Assembly (NCBI GenBank): GCA_026627155.1
Contig: JAPNUJ010000004.1
Coordinates: 1 to 35,795 of the forward strand
From: Bacillota bacterium
GTDB taxonomy: Bacteria; Bacillota; Bacilli; Alicyclobacillales; SLC66
Length of the DNA stretch: 35,795 nt
Reading direction: 5' to 3'
The notes beneath the pieces were generated by a model. It worked only from the letters and a program-made list of their open reading frames with translations, was not told the DNA's origin and searched no databases. The stretch's first letter is position 1, and the number at the start of each line of letters is the position of its first letter. A program made the position numbers and the translations under genes. This document shows, in pieces, positions 23,975-32,170 of the stretch.

Positions 23975-24371
23975 GTTCCACAAAGTCCTCTCTATAAAAC
24001 GCATAGGGCAACAAATCGCTCATCACACAAATCTTGCGGTCCCCACTGAGATTCGCCAGCAGCACCGGGACATCAGCCGCGGCAAACTCGCTAAGAACCT
24101 GCCGACAGGCCCCACAGGGCGAAATCGCGCGCGGGGCATCCGCGACGACGGCCAAAGCGGCAATTTTCCGTCGACCTGAGTTGACCATCTCAAACACTGC
24201 CGATCGCTCGGCGCAATTGGACAGACCGTAGGAAGCATTCTCCACGTTACACCCGGTGAAGACAGAACCGTCATCACACAAAATGGCCGCCCCTACCAAA
24301 AACCGGCTGTACGGCGCATACGCCCTCTCGCGCGCAGCGAGGGCGTGCGTCAAAAGCTCCTCAACGTCCAT
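23967..24371 (-). CDS. cdd: Cytidine deaminase
   Basis: Converts cytidine and deoxycytidine to uridine and deoxyuridine in pyrimidine salvage. The 134-residue size is that of the tetrameric, short family. The zinc site is visible: first ligand and catalytic Glu in NCAER, the other two Cys in SPCGACRQVL. The substrate-binding GCNVENASYG is also present. The ATG at 24371 follows GAGGGGAG; a longer frame to 24638 is the opposite-frame extension through dgkA and has no family similarity. It overlaps era by eight bases. Confidence 0.96.
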   Translation of the reverse strand: MDVEELLTHALAARERAYAPYSRFLVGAAILCDDGSVFTGCNVENASYGLSNCAERSAVFEMVNSGRRKIAALAVVADAPRAISPCGACRQVLSEFAAADVPVLLANLSGDRKICVMSDLLPYAFYREDFVEHE

Positions 24372-24394
24372 ATCTTGCTCCCCTCTCGTCGCAC

Positions 24395-24874
24395 TCACCC
24401 TTGCCGCCCCCGCCGAACCTTCGCCACCGCATACGCCCCCACGGCCACCAGAAGGCACAAGAGGCCAAGCAAGATGATCCCCATAAACGGCGGTCGCAAC
24501 AGTGTTTCCGGCCTGCGCCAATGAATCGGATCGAGCTTGTTGTAAAAGATCAAATAGGCCACCGTCAAGGCATTGACAGCCGAGACAAACACCGCCGCGG
24601 CAGCCACATCCTTGGCCACCTTTGCCTGCGGACGCCACTCTGCCGTCAACAGGTCCGTGACATGCTCCACCGCTGTATTGACGAGTTCCATCACAATCAC
24701 GAGGGTGATCGAGAAAAATGCCGCGACGATCTCAGGCGGCGTCACAGGGATCAACGTACAGAGTGTCACCACGACAAATGCTGCTGCAAAGTGAATTCTC
24801 ATGTTGCGCTGCGTCACAAGGGCGTGGGCGAGTCCGTCGAGCGCGTAGCGAAAGCTTTTCAGCAGTCGGTTCAT
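24395..24874 (-). CDS. dgkA: Diacylglycerol/undecaprenol kinase DgkA, C-terminally extended
   Basis: Integral membrane kinase; in Gram-positive bacteria it phosphorylates undecaprenol for cell-wall carrier recycling. The 159 residues begin with SFRYALDGLAHALVTQRNMRIHF, and the catalytic motif is MELVNTAVEHVTDLL (ELxNTAxE). Three membrane helices of the core are followed by an extra C-terminal part (about 115-159) with one more hydrophobic segment and a basic end, which most DgkA proteins of about 120 residues lack. The ATG at 24874 lies seven bases after the ybeY stop. Confidence 0.92.
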   Translation of the reverse strand: MNRLLKSFRYALDGLAHALVTQRNMRIHFAAAFVVVTLCTLIPVTPPEIVAAFFSITLVIVMELVNTAVEHVTDLLTAEWRPQAKVAKDVAAAAVFVSAVNALTVAYLIFYNKLDPIHWRRPETLLRPPFMGIILLGLLCLLVAVGAYAVAKVRRGRQG

Positions 24875-24880
24875 CGCTCT

Positions 24881-25357
24881 TTAGCGGTGAAATCCAAGCG
24901 AATCGAGCACCTGCTCCTGAAGCGCAAACATCGCCTTTTCAGCGTCTGGATCAGCATGGTCATAGCCTATGAGGTGCAACATGCCATGCGCTGTGAGAAA
25001 GGCCACCTCACGTTCCACAGAATGCCCGTACTCTTCTGCCTGCCATACAGTCCGCGGCCAATTGATCACGATGTCCCCTAGGCACTGTACCGTCTCGGCA
25101 TCCGTTCCGATGAAATGCGGCTCGAACTCACCCTCCTCCTGAAGCGCAAACGAAAGCACATCCGTCGGGGCATCGATGCCTCTGTAGGCACGGTTCAAGT
25201 CCTGAATCGCATCGTCATCAACCAAGGAGACGGAGACATAGGACGGAACTAACGCCTCACGTCGAGCGACTTCCTCACAAACCCTGCGCAAAATCCCGGT
25301 CACCTGATCCGCGATCTCCTCAGGCAAGTCTACGGCGATATCGAGATCCATCTCCAA
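24881..25357 (-). CDS. ybeY: Endoribonuclease YbeY (rRNA maturation factor)
   Basis: Zinc-dependent endoribonuclease involved in 16S rRNA 3' processing and ribosome quality control. The 158-residue protein contains the signature HGMLHLIGYDH near residue 125 (three metal-binding His) and the N-terminal LNRAYRGIDAPTDVLSFAL segment. TTG at 25357 is preceded by GGAGGAGG at seven bases; ATG at 25351 is an alternative with wide spacing. It lies 78 bases after pgpH, the gap being filled by repeat element C. Confidence 0.96.
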   Translation of the reverse strand: MEMDLDIAVDLPEEIADQVTGILRRVCEEVARREALVPSYVSVSLVDDDAIQDLNRAYRGIDAPTDVLSFALQEEGEFEPHFIGTDAETVQCLGDIVINWPRTVWQAEEYGHSVEREVAFLTAHGMLHLIGYDHADPDAEKAMFALQEQVLDSLGFHR

Positions 25358-25404
25358 GCCACAACCTCCTCCAGAATAACGGCGGAGCCGCTTATTCTTC
25401 CCGC

Positions 25405-25438
25405 AGACGGTGGCGCGAGAGCGCCGTGGTACCGTCTA
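25405..25438 (-). repeat. Stop-codon hairpin element, copy C (pgpH end)
   Basis: On the minus strand it begins with the pgpH stop TAG, then GACGGT, 5-base bulge ACCAC, GGCGC, loop TCTC, GCGCC, ACCGTC. Outer helix 6 pairs, inner helix 5 pairs. The bulge sequence differs from the other copies while its length, the loop and the pairing are kept. ybeY starts 48 bases further on. Confidence 0.8.
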
Positions 25439-27565
25439 TTCCTTTACTGCGCCAATTTTGGCAGGGTCAGGATACTCGATGCGCTCATGATAGATGCCCT
25501 GGAGCGTCCTCATGAAGGCCTCCACCATGCGATCCAGGTCGCGCAGTGTGATGTCACACTGATCCAGTTGCCCATCTTGCAAACGATCCTTGATAATCTT
25601 CCGAATCATCGCTTCGATTCGCGGCGGCGTCGGCTTGCTGATTGAGCGAACAGAGGCCTCGACCGCATCGCACATCATGACGATGGCAGACTCTTTGGAT
25701 TGTGGTTTTGGGCCAGGATAACGAAACTGATCCTGAGTCACCGCACCGTGCTTGTCTTCTTCAAGCGCCTTGTTATAAAAATACCACAAAACGGTCGTCC
25801 CGTGATGCTCCGCGCAAATCGCGCGCACGGGCTCAGGCAGCTTATGTTCCCGCAACATCTCCAGGCCATCGCTGACATGAGCGGTGACAATCAGGTAAGA
25901 CAGATTGGGCGCCACGCGATCGTGCGGATTTTCTCCGCCGAGCTGGTTCTCGATGAAAAACAAGGGACGTTTCATCTTGCCGACGTCATGATAATAGGAC
26001 CCGACGCGACAGACCAGCGCATCTGCGCCAATCACCTCAGCAGCAGACTCCGCAAGATTCCCCACAATCAGACTGTGATGATAGGTACCTGGCGCTTCCA
26101 GCAACAATTTGCGAAGCAATGGGTTGTTGGGATTGGCCAGTTCCAACAACCCCATATGCGTGATGACACCAAACACGGCCTCAAGATACGGCAGCAAGCC
26201 AATGGTCAATATCGCAGAAAGCAGCCCGCCCACAATGCCGTACAGGAGCTGATAGCCGAAGACACCCCAACCGGCTGTCGTCGACGTGAACAAAAAGTGC
26301 ATGGTCGAGATCGTCACGACGTTTAAGCCCGCCGTAAGAAACCCCGCCCGCATGAACACGCTGCGATGATGAACCCGATTCATCGCCATGGTGGCACCAA
26401 GCGCTCCAATCAACGGCGTGAAAAAGTGTGGAAACGAGAATCCGAAAGCCGATCCCGCCAGGATCGCCAAGAGAAGGGATGACAGCATCGCCAGTGAAGA
26501 TCCGAAAAACAGCGTGATCATCATGCTGCCCATGGCGACCGGCACTGCATACGCTACGTCGGATGTCAGGCCAGCGTCCACGCCAGCGACCGCCACCCTG
26601 ATGATGACGGCGATAAACACGATGATGACGGTATAAAGAAGAAGATACAAGTTATCCCTGGCCACCCGGGCGCGACGCAATTGGATAAATGTCGCCATGG
26701 CACCTGTGAGCAACGCCAGCAGAAAGAAAAAGGCCACAAAGATCCCGTAGTCCGGCACGGCCTTCAGCAACTTGAGGTCCTGCAACTGTCCCATGACGGT
26801 GCCTGTGATCAACTGACCCCGTCTGACGATAACGTCGCCACGGTTGATCCAGATATCTGGCACGTTGCGTTCCGCCTGAAGTCGGGCCTGTTCCGTCAAC
26901 ACAGCGTCATAGACCAGATTGGGACGGAGTACGGCGCTCACAATCCTCCCAATGATTAAGCGAGTGGACTTGTCAACGTCGAGATTCACCAGTTGCGAAT
27001 CGACAGTCATCGGGGCCCGGGCCATGTCAGTGGTGGAAAAAGGAAGCTGTAGAATCTGCTGCGTGATGCGGATCGAATCGCTGCTCACTCGCTGAAACAA
27101 GCTCGGCGACAACGTCACCAACTGTTCAAGGTCAGCCATTGTCAGCCCAGGCGGAAGCGTCGTCCGTCTCTGTTGAAGGCCGAAGCGGCTTGGCAGCTGT
27201 GTTTGGGCTTCTGCCTGTGCTCGAAGCGCCGCGGCTTCTGCGAACAGTGAGTCCAGCGCAGCCACGGCCGATTGCTGCACATCCGGATTGATGTCATAGC
27301 GCCCTGGCACAAGCGCTGCGGCCGCCGCCCTCGCTGCCGCCGTTGCCTGCACGTCGACCGCATCGACCGGCGCGATAATAGTGGCTTGACTGACCTGACC
27401 AACGCCTAAGTTGTATCGCTCGGGCAACACCGTTCCCACGAGAACCAGATACAGCACAACAGTAAACACAGCATAGATGGTGATGCGATAGCGGAGACTA
27501 TACCGCATCGCCTCCCTGTCCAGGAGGGTCTTGCGTGAAGATCTTGCACCTGGCACGGCAATCAC
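25436..27565 (-). CDS. pgpH: Cyclic di-AMP phosphodiesterase PgpH (YqfF; 7TMR-HDED, HD domain)
   Basis: Membrane-bound enzyme that hydrolyses c-di-AMP to pApA, controlling osmolyte and cell-wall homeostasis. The 709 residues contain a first membrane helix (about 26-48), an extracytoplasmic 7TMR-HDED domain (about 55-270), seven membrane helices (about 275-470) and a cytosolic HD domain. The HD residues are YHHSLIVGNLAE, YYHDVGKMKRP and, downstream, AEHHGTT. GTG at 27565 overlaps the phoH stop, suggesting coupling, but lacks its own ribosome-binding site; ATG at 27508 follows GGGAGG closely. The stop codon opens repeat element C. Confidence 0.95.
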   Translation of the reverse strand: MIAVPGARSSRKTLLDREAMRYSLRYRITIYAVFTVVLYLVLVGTVLPERYNLGVGQVSQATIIAPVDAVDVQATAAARAAAAALVPGRYDINPDVQQSAVAALDSLFAEAAALRAQAEAQTQLPSRFGLQQRRTTLPPGLTMADLEQLVTLSPSLFQRVSSDSIRITQQILQLPFSTTDMARAPMTVDSQLVNLDVDKSTRLIIGRIVSAVLRPNLVYDAVLTEQARLQAERNVPDIWINRGDVIVRRGQLITGTVMGQLQDLKLLKAVPDYGIFVAFFFLLALLTGAMATFIQLRRARVARDNLYLLLYTVIIVFIAVIIRVAVAGVDAGLTSDVAYAVPVAMGSMMITLFFGSSLAMLSSLLLAILAGSAFGFSFPHFFTPLIGALGATMAMNRVHHRSVFMRAGFLTAGLNVVTISTMHFLFTSTTAGWGVFGYQLLYGIVGGLLSAILTIGLLPYLEAVFGVITHMGLLELANPNNPLLRKLLLEAPGTYHHSLIVGNLAESAAEVIGADALVCRVGSYYHDVGKMKRPLFFIENQLGGENPHDRVAPNLSYLIVTAHVSDGLEMLREHKLPEPVRAICAEHHGTTVLWYFYNKALEEDKHGAVTQDQFRYPGPKPQSKESAIVMMCDAVEASVRSISKPTPPRIEAMIRKIIKDRLQDGQLDQCDITLRDLDRMVEAFMRTLQGIYHERIEYPDPAKIGAVKE

Positions 27566-28551
27566 CCTTGTCCGATCTCTTCGTCGCGGGCGTACGCGCG
27601 AACCATTCTCGCGACAAGCGGGTGGCGCACGACATCCGCCTCCTCAAGCATGATAAACGCGATCCCTTCCACGCCCGCGAGAATCCGCAGGGCTTCCCGC
27701 AATCCGGATCGCTTTCCCCGCGGCAAGTCGATCTGCGTAACATCCCCGGTAATGACCATCCGCGACCCGAAGCCCAGACGGGTAAGGAACATCTTCATCT
27801 GTTCCGGCGTCGAGTTTTGCGCCTCATCCAATATGACAAATGCATCTTCCAGTGTCCGTCCACGCATATAGGCGAGCGGTGCGACCTCGATCAACCCCCG
27901 CTCCAACGAGCGCGCCATCTGTTCGGCACCCATCACATCCTGCAGCGCGTCGTAGAGTGGCCGCAGATACGGATCCACTTTTTCTTGTAGGTCGCCCGGC
28001 AAAAACCCCAAGTTTTCGCCTGCTTCGACGGCAGGTCGCGTCAGCACGATCCGTTTGACTTCGCCGCGGCGAAGCGCCAGATGAGCCAATACCACTGCGA
28101 GGTACGTCTTGCCTGTTCCTGCAGGACCGACGCCAAACACGATATCGGACTTGCGGATGGCCTCGATATACGAGCGCTGTCCAAGTGTCTTGACGCGAAT
28201 GGGCTTCCCGCGAAAGCTGACCGCAAGTTCCTCACTATAAAGCGAGAGCAGTTCCGGCAGGTCTCCGTTTTGCTCAAGATTCATGGCGTAGACCACATCG
28301 CGCTCGGTCACCACATGCCCTTTGCGCGTCAGCGCGATCAGCGCCTCGAGCAACTGCACGGTTCGCGCAACCACCTCCGGATCCCCGTCGACAGTCACTT
28401 CGTTTCCACGGTCTCGCAGTTGACAACCCATCTGCTCGCGAAGCAAGCGAATGTGCAAACTCTGCGGGCCGAATACCGCTCGTGCCTCTTCGTTATCTCG
28501 CAAGATCAGTTTGCGCGGTTGGGAATCCTGTTCACTCAAAAGTCGGTCCAA
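27562..28551 (-). CDS. phoH: PhoH family ATPase
   Basis: Cytosolic P-loop ATPase/RNA-helicase-like protein of RNA metabolism, normally located next to ybeY. The protein is about 329 residues. Walker A is GPAGTGKTYLAV, Walker B FVILDEAQNSTPEQMK, and GSRMVITGDVTQIDLP is the family motif. TTG at 28551 is the suggested start, just past the yqfD stop with GAGG upstream. The open frame extends to 28656 but that part overlaps yqfD and has no PhoH similarity. TTG at 28539 is another option. Confidence 0.93.
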   Translation of the reverse strand: MDRLLSEQDSQPRKLILRDNEEARAVFGPQSLHIRLLREQMGCQLRDRGNEVTVDGDPEVVARTVQLLEALIALTRKGHVVTERDVVYAMNLEQNGDLPELLSLYSEELAVSFRGKPIRVKTLGQRSYIEAIRKSDIVFGVGPAGTGKTYLAVVLAHLALRRGEVKRIVLTRPAVEAGENLGFLPGDLQEKVDPYLRPLYDALQDVMGAEQMARSLERGLIEVAPLAYMRGRTLEDAFVILDEAQNSTPEQMKMFLTRLGFGSRMVITGDVTQIDLPRGKRSGLREALRILAGVEGIAFIMLEEADVVRHPLVARMVRAYARDEEIGQG

Positions 28552-28558
28552 CTCCTCG

Positions 28559-29749
28559 TTACCTCTGGCTGGTGGGGGATGGCGCACTGGCAATCTGTTG
28601 CGCCTGTCCAATGTCTTCCTGGACTTCTGTCCACACTGACATGTACAGCTTACCACGCTCCAGTTTCTTCTGTAAAATCAGTTGGCGCATCACGCGGGCA
28701 CGATCGGCCGCAGAGCGCAACACATCCTCCCTCGCCAACTGCAAGCCCTGACGTTCCAGTTCCACCTGAGACAGCGTTTCGCGGATTTTGCGAGCGTCAT
28801 ACACTGTCTCCTTACGCCACATGAGCGGCAAGCGCACATCTCCGATCAGGATCGGCTCCTCCTCGGACCGAACCAGCTCAGTGGCGTACGGCGGGCGCGC
28901 AAATCCCCAAACTTGCAAGACCAGCGACCCGATGACAAGATAGTCGTGTGAGACGTAGTCGCCTGTGATCGCTTCTGCCTGACGCTGTTCAGGGATGGCG
29001 ATCCGCGACCGGTACCACACATCGGCTTGAACGGATCCCTCCGCGTACACCGTTTTCCCGTCGCTGAGCACCCCGGAGATCAGCACGGTGCCCGGCGTCA
29101 CAAACTGCCCTGGGCGCACAGCCGGCATCCCCGAGTTTGCCAACAAACCCGTCACCACGCCGGGTACGCGAGCGACGATACTCTGCGGATTCCGATAGAT
29201 CAAATCACTGGGCTTTACCCGCGGGATCACTTGCACGTACACGTTCGTGCCCTGAATCCGCACCCCGACCCAAGCGATGTCTGGCAGTTGGTCAAGGAGC
29301 GCAAGCTGTAGCGAATCTTGATCGAGAAGGCGGTACAGAAGCGTGCCGGGCCGAACGTGAAGTCGATTCAGGACGGCGGCCACAGCCTCAGGCTGATCCG
29401 TGCCCTCGATTTGTACCGTCCAGACGAAGCTCGACAACAAGTACAGGCAGGCGGCAAATGCCAGCCCTCCCAGCAAGAACACTTTGCGGCGACGGGCGCG
29501 CCAAACCAAAAACGGCACCCCCCGCTTTCGTCGAAACCGCAGGCGACAGCGGAAGGATCGCGCAAGACTGAGCACCGCGCCGCGATCTGTCAAGGCAAAG
29601 CAAAAGCGGTACGAACCATCCTCCAGCGGCCGCACGTCCCAAAGCCTCACCTGGCGCGTCACGAGTCCCGCCAGCATGCGTCGGTCAGGGTCGTCAAGCA
29701 CGTGCACTTGAACGTATCCGGCGAACCACTCGGCAAGGCGAATGGACAC
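28559..29749 (-). CDS. yqfD: Sporulation protein YqfD
   Basis: Membrane protein of the mother cell required for efficient sporulation in Bacillus; molecular role unknown. The 396 residues have a soluble N-terminus, a basic stretch (RRKRGVPFLVWRARRRK), one membrane helix at about 90-108 and a large extracytoplasmic part. GTNVYVQVIPRVKP and VVARVPGVVTGLL with PGTVLISG are the stretches I recognise from YqfD-like proteins. The start is GTG at 29749 with GGAGG about eight bases upstream. It sits 52 bases after yqfC and just ahead of phoH, the standard order. Confidence 0.92.
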   Translation of the reverse strand: MSIRLAEWFAGYVQVHVLDDPDRRMLAGLVTRQVRLWDVRPLEDGSYRFCFALTDRGAVLSLARSFRCRLRFRRKRGVPFLVWRARRRKVFLLGGLAFAACLYLLSSFVWTVQIEGTDQPEAVAAVLNRLHVRPGTLLYRLLDQDSLQLALLDQLPDIAWVGVRIQGTNVYVQVIPRVKPSDLIYRNPQSIVARVPGVVTGLLANSGMPAVRPGQFVTPGTVLISGVLSDGKTVYAEGSVQADVWYRSRIAIPEQRQAEAITGDYVSHDYLVIGSLVLQVWGFARPPYATELVRSEEEPILIGDVRLPLMWRKETVYDARKIRETLSQVELERQGLQLAREDVLRSAADRARVMRQLILQKKLERGKLYMSVWTEVQEDIGQAQQIASAPSPTSQR

Positions 29750-29801
29750 AGCACGACCTCCTTTGTTGACCCGATGTGCCTACCCTCCCTAGGGGTTGGG
29801 A

Positions 29802-30080
29802 TCAGGCGAAGTCAATCCCGCAAATGGTCCCCGTGACCACAACCTCTTCCGGCACGATGGTTCGCATCACGAGTCCCTGCCCGCGAATGGCGACCTCACC
29901 TCCTGCCACAGCGACGCGAATCAATCGGTCAGTAAATTCCACAAACACTCGATAGTTCTCAATCGTGACTTGAGACTGCCCGGTCACTGTGATGCGCGCG
30001 ACATGTTCCAGGGTGTCAGCGGGAACCTCAAGCACACTAGCCGCCAAACGCTCCGTCTTATCCCGCAATCGGCGTTTCAC
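29802..30080 (-). CDS. yqfC: Sporulation protein YqfC
   Basis: A 92-residue YabP/YqfC-family protein expressed during sporulation; function unknown. The sequence ARITVTGQSQVTIENYRVFVEFTDRLIRVAVAG is broken into the beta strands typical of the family. The start GTG at 30080 follows GGAGGG; the ATG two codons earlier sits directly against the same site, and the long open frame to 30188 has no ribosome-binding site. A CATACATC about 110 bases upstream is only a partial match to a sigma-E -10 element. It probably forms one unit with yqfD. Confidence 0.88.
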   Translation of the reverse strand: MKRRLRDKTERLAASVLEVPADTLEHVARITVTGQSQVTIENYRVFVEFTDRLIRVAVAGGEVAIRGQGLVMRTIVPEEVVVTGTICGIDFA

Positions 30081-30249
30081 TCGCATCCCTCCGAAGTGGA
30101 TCGGACCACCAACTCCTGCACGACTGCGGACCCTCCTGATTGCACAAGCCCAGCCACCAGCGCGCGTGCCTCTCGCCGGTTCGTCCACCTTTTTCAGATG
30201 TATGCGTCAGCAAAGGGCCTTAGACACGCCGTGGTCGAAGCCCCAACAA

Positions 30250-30286
30250 CACAAAAGACCGCCCGCTAGTCCGGACGGTCTTTTGT
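30250..30286 (-). terminator. Terminator of the rpsU-yqeY unit
   Basis: Hairpin with arms AAAAGACCG / CGGTCTTTT, further pairs inside and a short loop (CTAG region). On the minus strand TCTTTTGTGTTGTT follows. It lies about 70 bases after the yqeY stop. The symmetric A and T flanks would allow function in both directions. Confidence 0.75.
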
Positions 30287-30357
30287 GCACAGAAACCATG
30301 GTACTGTGAAGCATCGGTGCATGCACGACGACGCGCAATCAGCCCCTTACAGAGAGC

Positions 30358-30810
30358 CTACTGCAACACGGATTGAACGATCCGGTTAACCGTGCGACCC
30401 TCCGCCGCTGCACCCACGCGTTTCATCACGGCCGGCATCAGTTTCCCCATGTCTGCCTTTGACACGGCGCCCACCTGTTCCGCCACCTCGCGAACGATGG
30501 CGATCAGTTCGGCTTCTGATAATGCGGCAGGCAGATACGCGGACAATACAAGGATCTCAGCCTCGGCTTCGGCTATCAGGTCTTCGCGACCCGACCCCTC
30601 CAGCGTCGCGATCGTCTCACGCCGCTGTTTGACTTCCTTGCGAAGGACGCCTATCACCTCATCATCCGAAAGGTCCCGACGACCATCAATCTCGGCATTG
30701 CGAACAGCGGCCTTGACCATTCGCAAAACGGACAACTTCACTTTGTCCTTGTCACGCATCGCTTGCTTCAAATCTTCCGACAGTTGCGCGCCCAGTCCCA
30801 AACGACTCAC
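30358..30810 (-). CDS. yqeY: YqeY family (GatB/Yqey domain) protein
   Basis: A 150-residue protein of the YqeY family, related to the tail domain of the GatB amidotransferase subunit that contacts tRNA; precise role unknown. Recognisable segments: KDKVKLSVLRMVKAAVRNAEI near the start, LSDDEVIGVLRKEVKQRRET in the middle and KADMGKLMPAVMKRVGAAAEGRTVNRIV at the end. The start GTG at 30810 follows AGGAAGAGA. It directly follows rpsU, a conserved pair in Firmicutes. Confidence 0.93.
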   Translation of the reverse strand: MSRLGLGAQLSEDLKQAMRDKDKVKLSVLRMVKAAVRNAEIDGRRDLSDDEVIGVLRKEVKQRRETIATLEGSGREDLIAEAEAEILVLSAYLPAALSEAELIAIVREVAEQVGAVSKADMGKLMPAVMKRVGAAAEGRTVNRIVQSVLQ

Positions 30811-30891
30811 TCTCTTCCTGCAAGCCGCTTCAGTACGAAGCAGTCCCCTGCACTATCCCGGTAGATCTGATCGAATCGCACTCGCGGGGTG

Positions 30892-31071
30892 TTAAAACTT
30901 CTTGCGCTTCTTCGCCGCAGCTTCCGCCTTCTTCTTGCGGGCCACACTTGGTTTGTCGTACTGCTTGCGCTTACGAACTTCGGCGAGGACGCCATCTTTC
31001 GCAGTGGCACGCTTAAAACGACGCAGAGCACTTTCCAGTGATTCATTCTTGCGAATCTTGATCTCGGACAA
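30892..31071 (-). CDS. rpsU: 30S ribosomal protein S21
   Basis: Small ribosomal subunit protein needed for initiation. The 59 residues match the full family length, with [18 protein letters not shown] at the start and a very basic end [15 protein letters not shown]. The start is TTG at 31071, which gives the conserved N-terminus; GGAGGGGGGGAG precedes it. Upstream in-frame ATG at 31098 would put the ribosome-binding sequence inside the gene. A consensus promoter lies about 70 bases upstream. Confidence 0.97.
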   Translation of the reverse strand: MSEIKIRKNESLESALRRFKRATAKDGVLAEVRKRKQYDKPSVARKKKAEAAAKKRKKF

Positions 31072-31142
31072 GTAAATCTCCCCCCCTCCACCGATCACTC
31101 GTAACGGGAGCGGAACATCCTACATTACCAGTATCTCCGCCG

Positions 31143-31172
31143 ATTATATTCTACCACAACAAATACTGTCAA
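31143..31172 (-). promoter_or_regulatory. Consensus sigma-A promoter of rpsU
   Basis: Perfect TTGACA (31172-31167) and perfect TATAAT (31148-31143) with an 18-base spacer on the minus strand. The -35 overlaps the stop codon of the upstream epimerase gene. This is the best promoter in the window, as expected for a ribosomal protein gene. Confidence 0.85.
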
Positions 31173-32098
31173 CCAAATCGACCGCTCTCGCGCATCCATG
31201 TGAGGGTTTGCGAGAGCCCAACCTCCAGCGGCATCTCCGCTGTGAACCCGAAGGTTCGCTCCGCCTTGTCCGGCGACAACGCGCTGAAACGAATGTCGCC
31301 CGGACGTTCCGGAAGGCGCCGCACCTCCGCCTTGACGCCGGATGCCGTCTCCAGCAAGGAAATCAACTCGAGGTTACTTGTCTGAACGCCCGTGCTCACG
31401 TTGAAGCGCCCGCTCACCGTGGACTGGGCCGCCAAAAAGTTGGCCCTCGCTACATCTTTCACAAAGATGTAATCTCGGGTGTGTTCCCCATCGCCGTTCA
31501 ACTGCAGCGGCGCACCCGTCACGAGACCTTTGCCGAAGATGGCCACGACTCCGCCTTCACCCGTCAAACCCTGGCGCGGCCCATACACATTGGCATAGCG
31601 CAAGGCAGCAAAACCCAACCCATATAACTTGGCGTAGACCTCCAGGTACAACTCGCCCGCGAGCTTCGACACCGCGTAAGGGCTCTTCGGCAACAACGGC
31701 CGCTCTTCCGCCAGCGGCAACCCGTCCGTGGGATCGCCATAGACGGCCGCAGACGACGAGTAGATCAACCTGTGCGCCCCTGCTTTACGGGCTCCCTCCA
31801 GCATGCGGATGAGACCGACCATCGTCGTGTTCGCGTCCGTGAACGGATCGGCAATCGAGTCCGCAACGGAGGCCCGAGCAGCCAGATGGAACACCAAAGA
31901 GGGGCGATAGTCGGCGACGATGGCCTCCGCTTCCGCAGTGGCCACGTCACACAGAAACTGCTCGGCTCGACGCCCCCCGTTCCACTCCGCGTCCGGTGCC
32001 ACTATATCGATGATTCCCACATCAAACCCCTGCTCATGCAAAAGATCCACCACATGAGAACCGATGAATCCGTTGCCCCCGGTCACAATTGCCCTCAC
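31169..32098 (-). CDS. NAD-dependent epimerase/dehydratase (UDP-glucose 4-epimerase-like)
   Basis: Extended short-chain dehydrogenase likely acting on a nucleotide sugar. The 309 residues start with the NAD-binding motif GGNGFIGSH; the catalytic triad is Ser in SSSAAVYGD and YxxxK in SPYAVSKLAGE. RYANVYGPRQ and RDYIFVKDVARA are typical of GalE/RmlB-type enzymes for cell-envelope sugars. The start is GTG at 32098 with AGAGGGCGG upstream. GalE is the most likely identity, but substrate specificity within this family is hard to call. Confidence 0.88.
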   Translation of the reverse strand: MRAIVTGGNGFIGSHVVDLLHEQGFDVGIIDIVAPDAEWNGGRRAEQFLCDVATAEAEAIVADYRPSLVFHLAARASVADSIADPFTDANTTMVGLIRMLEGARKAGAHRLIYSSSAAVYGDPTDGLPLAEERPLLPKSPYAVSKLAGELYLEVYAKLYGLGFAALRYANVYGPRQGLTGEGGVVAIFGKGLVTGAPLQLNGDGEHTRDYIFVKDVARANFLAAQSTVSGRFNVSTGVQTSNLELISLLETASGVKAEVRRLPERPGDIRFSALSPDKAERTFGFTAEMPLEVGLSQTLTWMRESGRFG

Positions 32099-32156
32099 TG
32101 ACTGTCCGCCCTCTCACGCCACCGCTTGTCCCACATGATCAACAGTATACAAGATC

Positions 32157-32170
32157 GCGCGCGAACGCGC
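32157..32170 (-). terminator. Small UUCG hairpin directly after the exonuclease stop
   Basis: Immediately after the TAA of the exonuclease gene the minus strand reads GCGCG, TTCG, CGCGC: a 5-bp helix closed by a UUCG tetraloop. No T-run follows. Confidence 0.45.

Noticed and set aside
24321..24350. Possible fourth copy of the stop-codon hairpin element in cdd (CTCTCGCGCGC stretch)
   Set aside because: It is inside coding sequence, lacks the outer arm and does not follow a stop codon.
31169..31200. CTCTCGCGC near the end of the epimerase gene as another element copy
   Set aside because: It encodes the C-terminal residues; the arms needed for the hairpin are absent.
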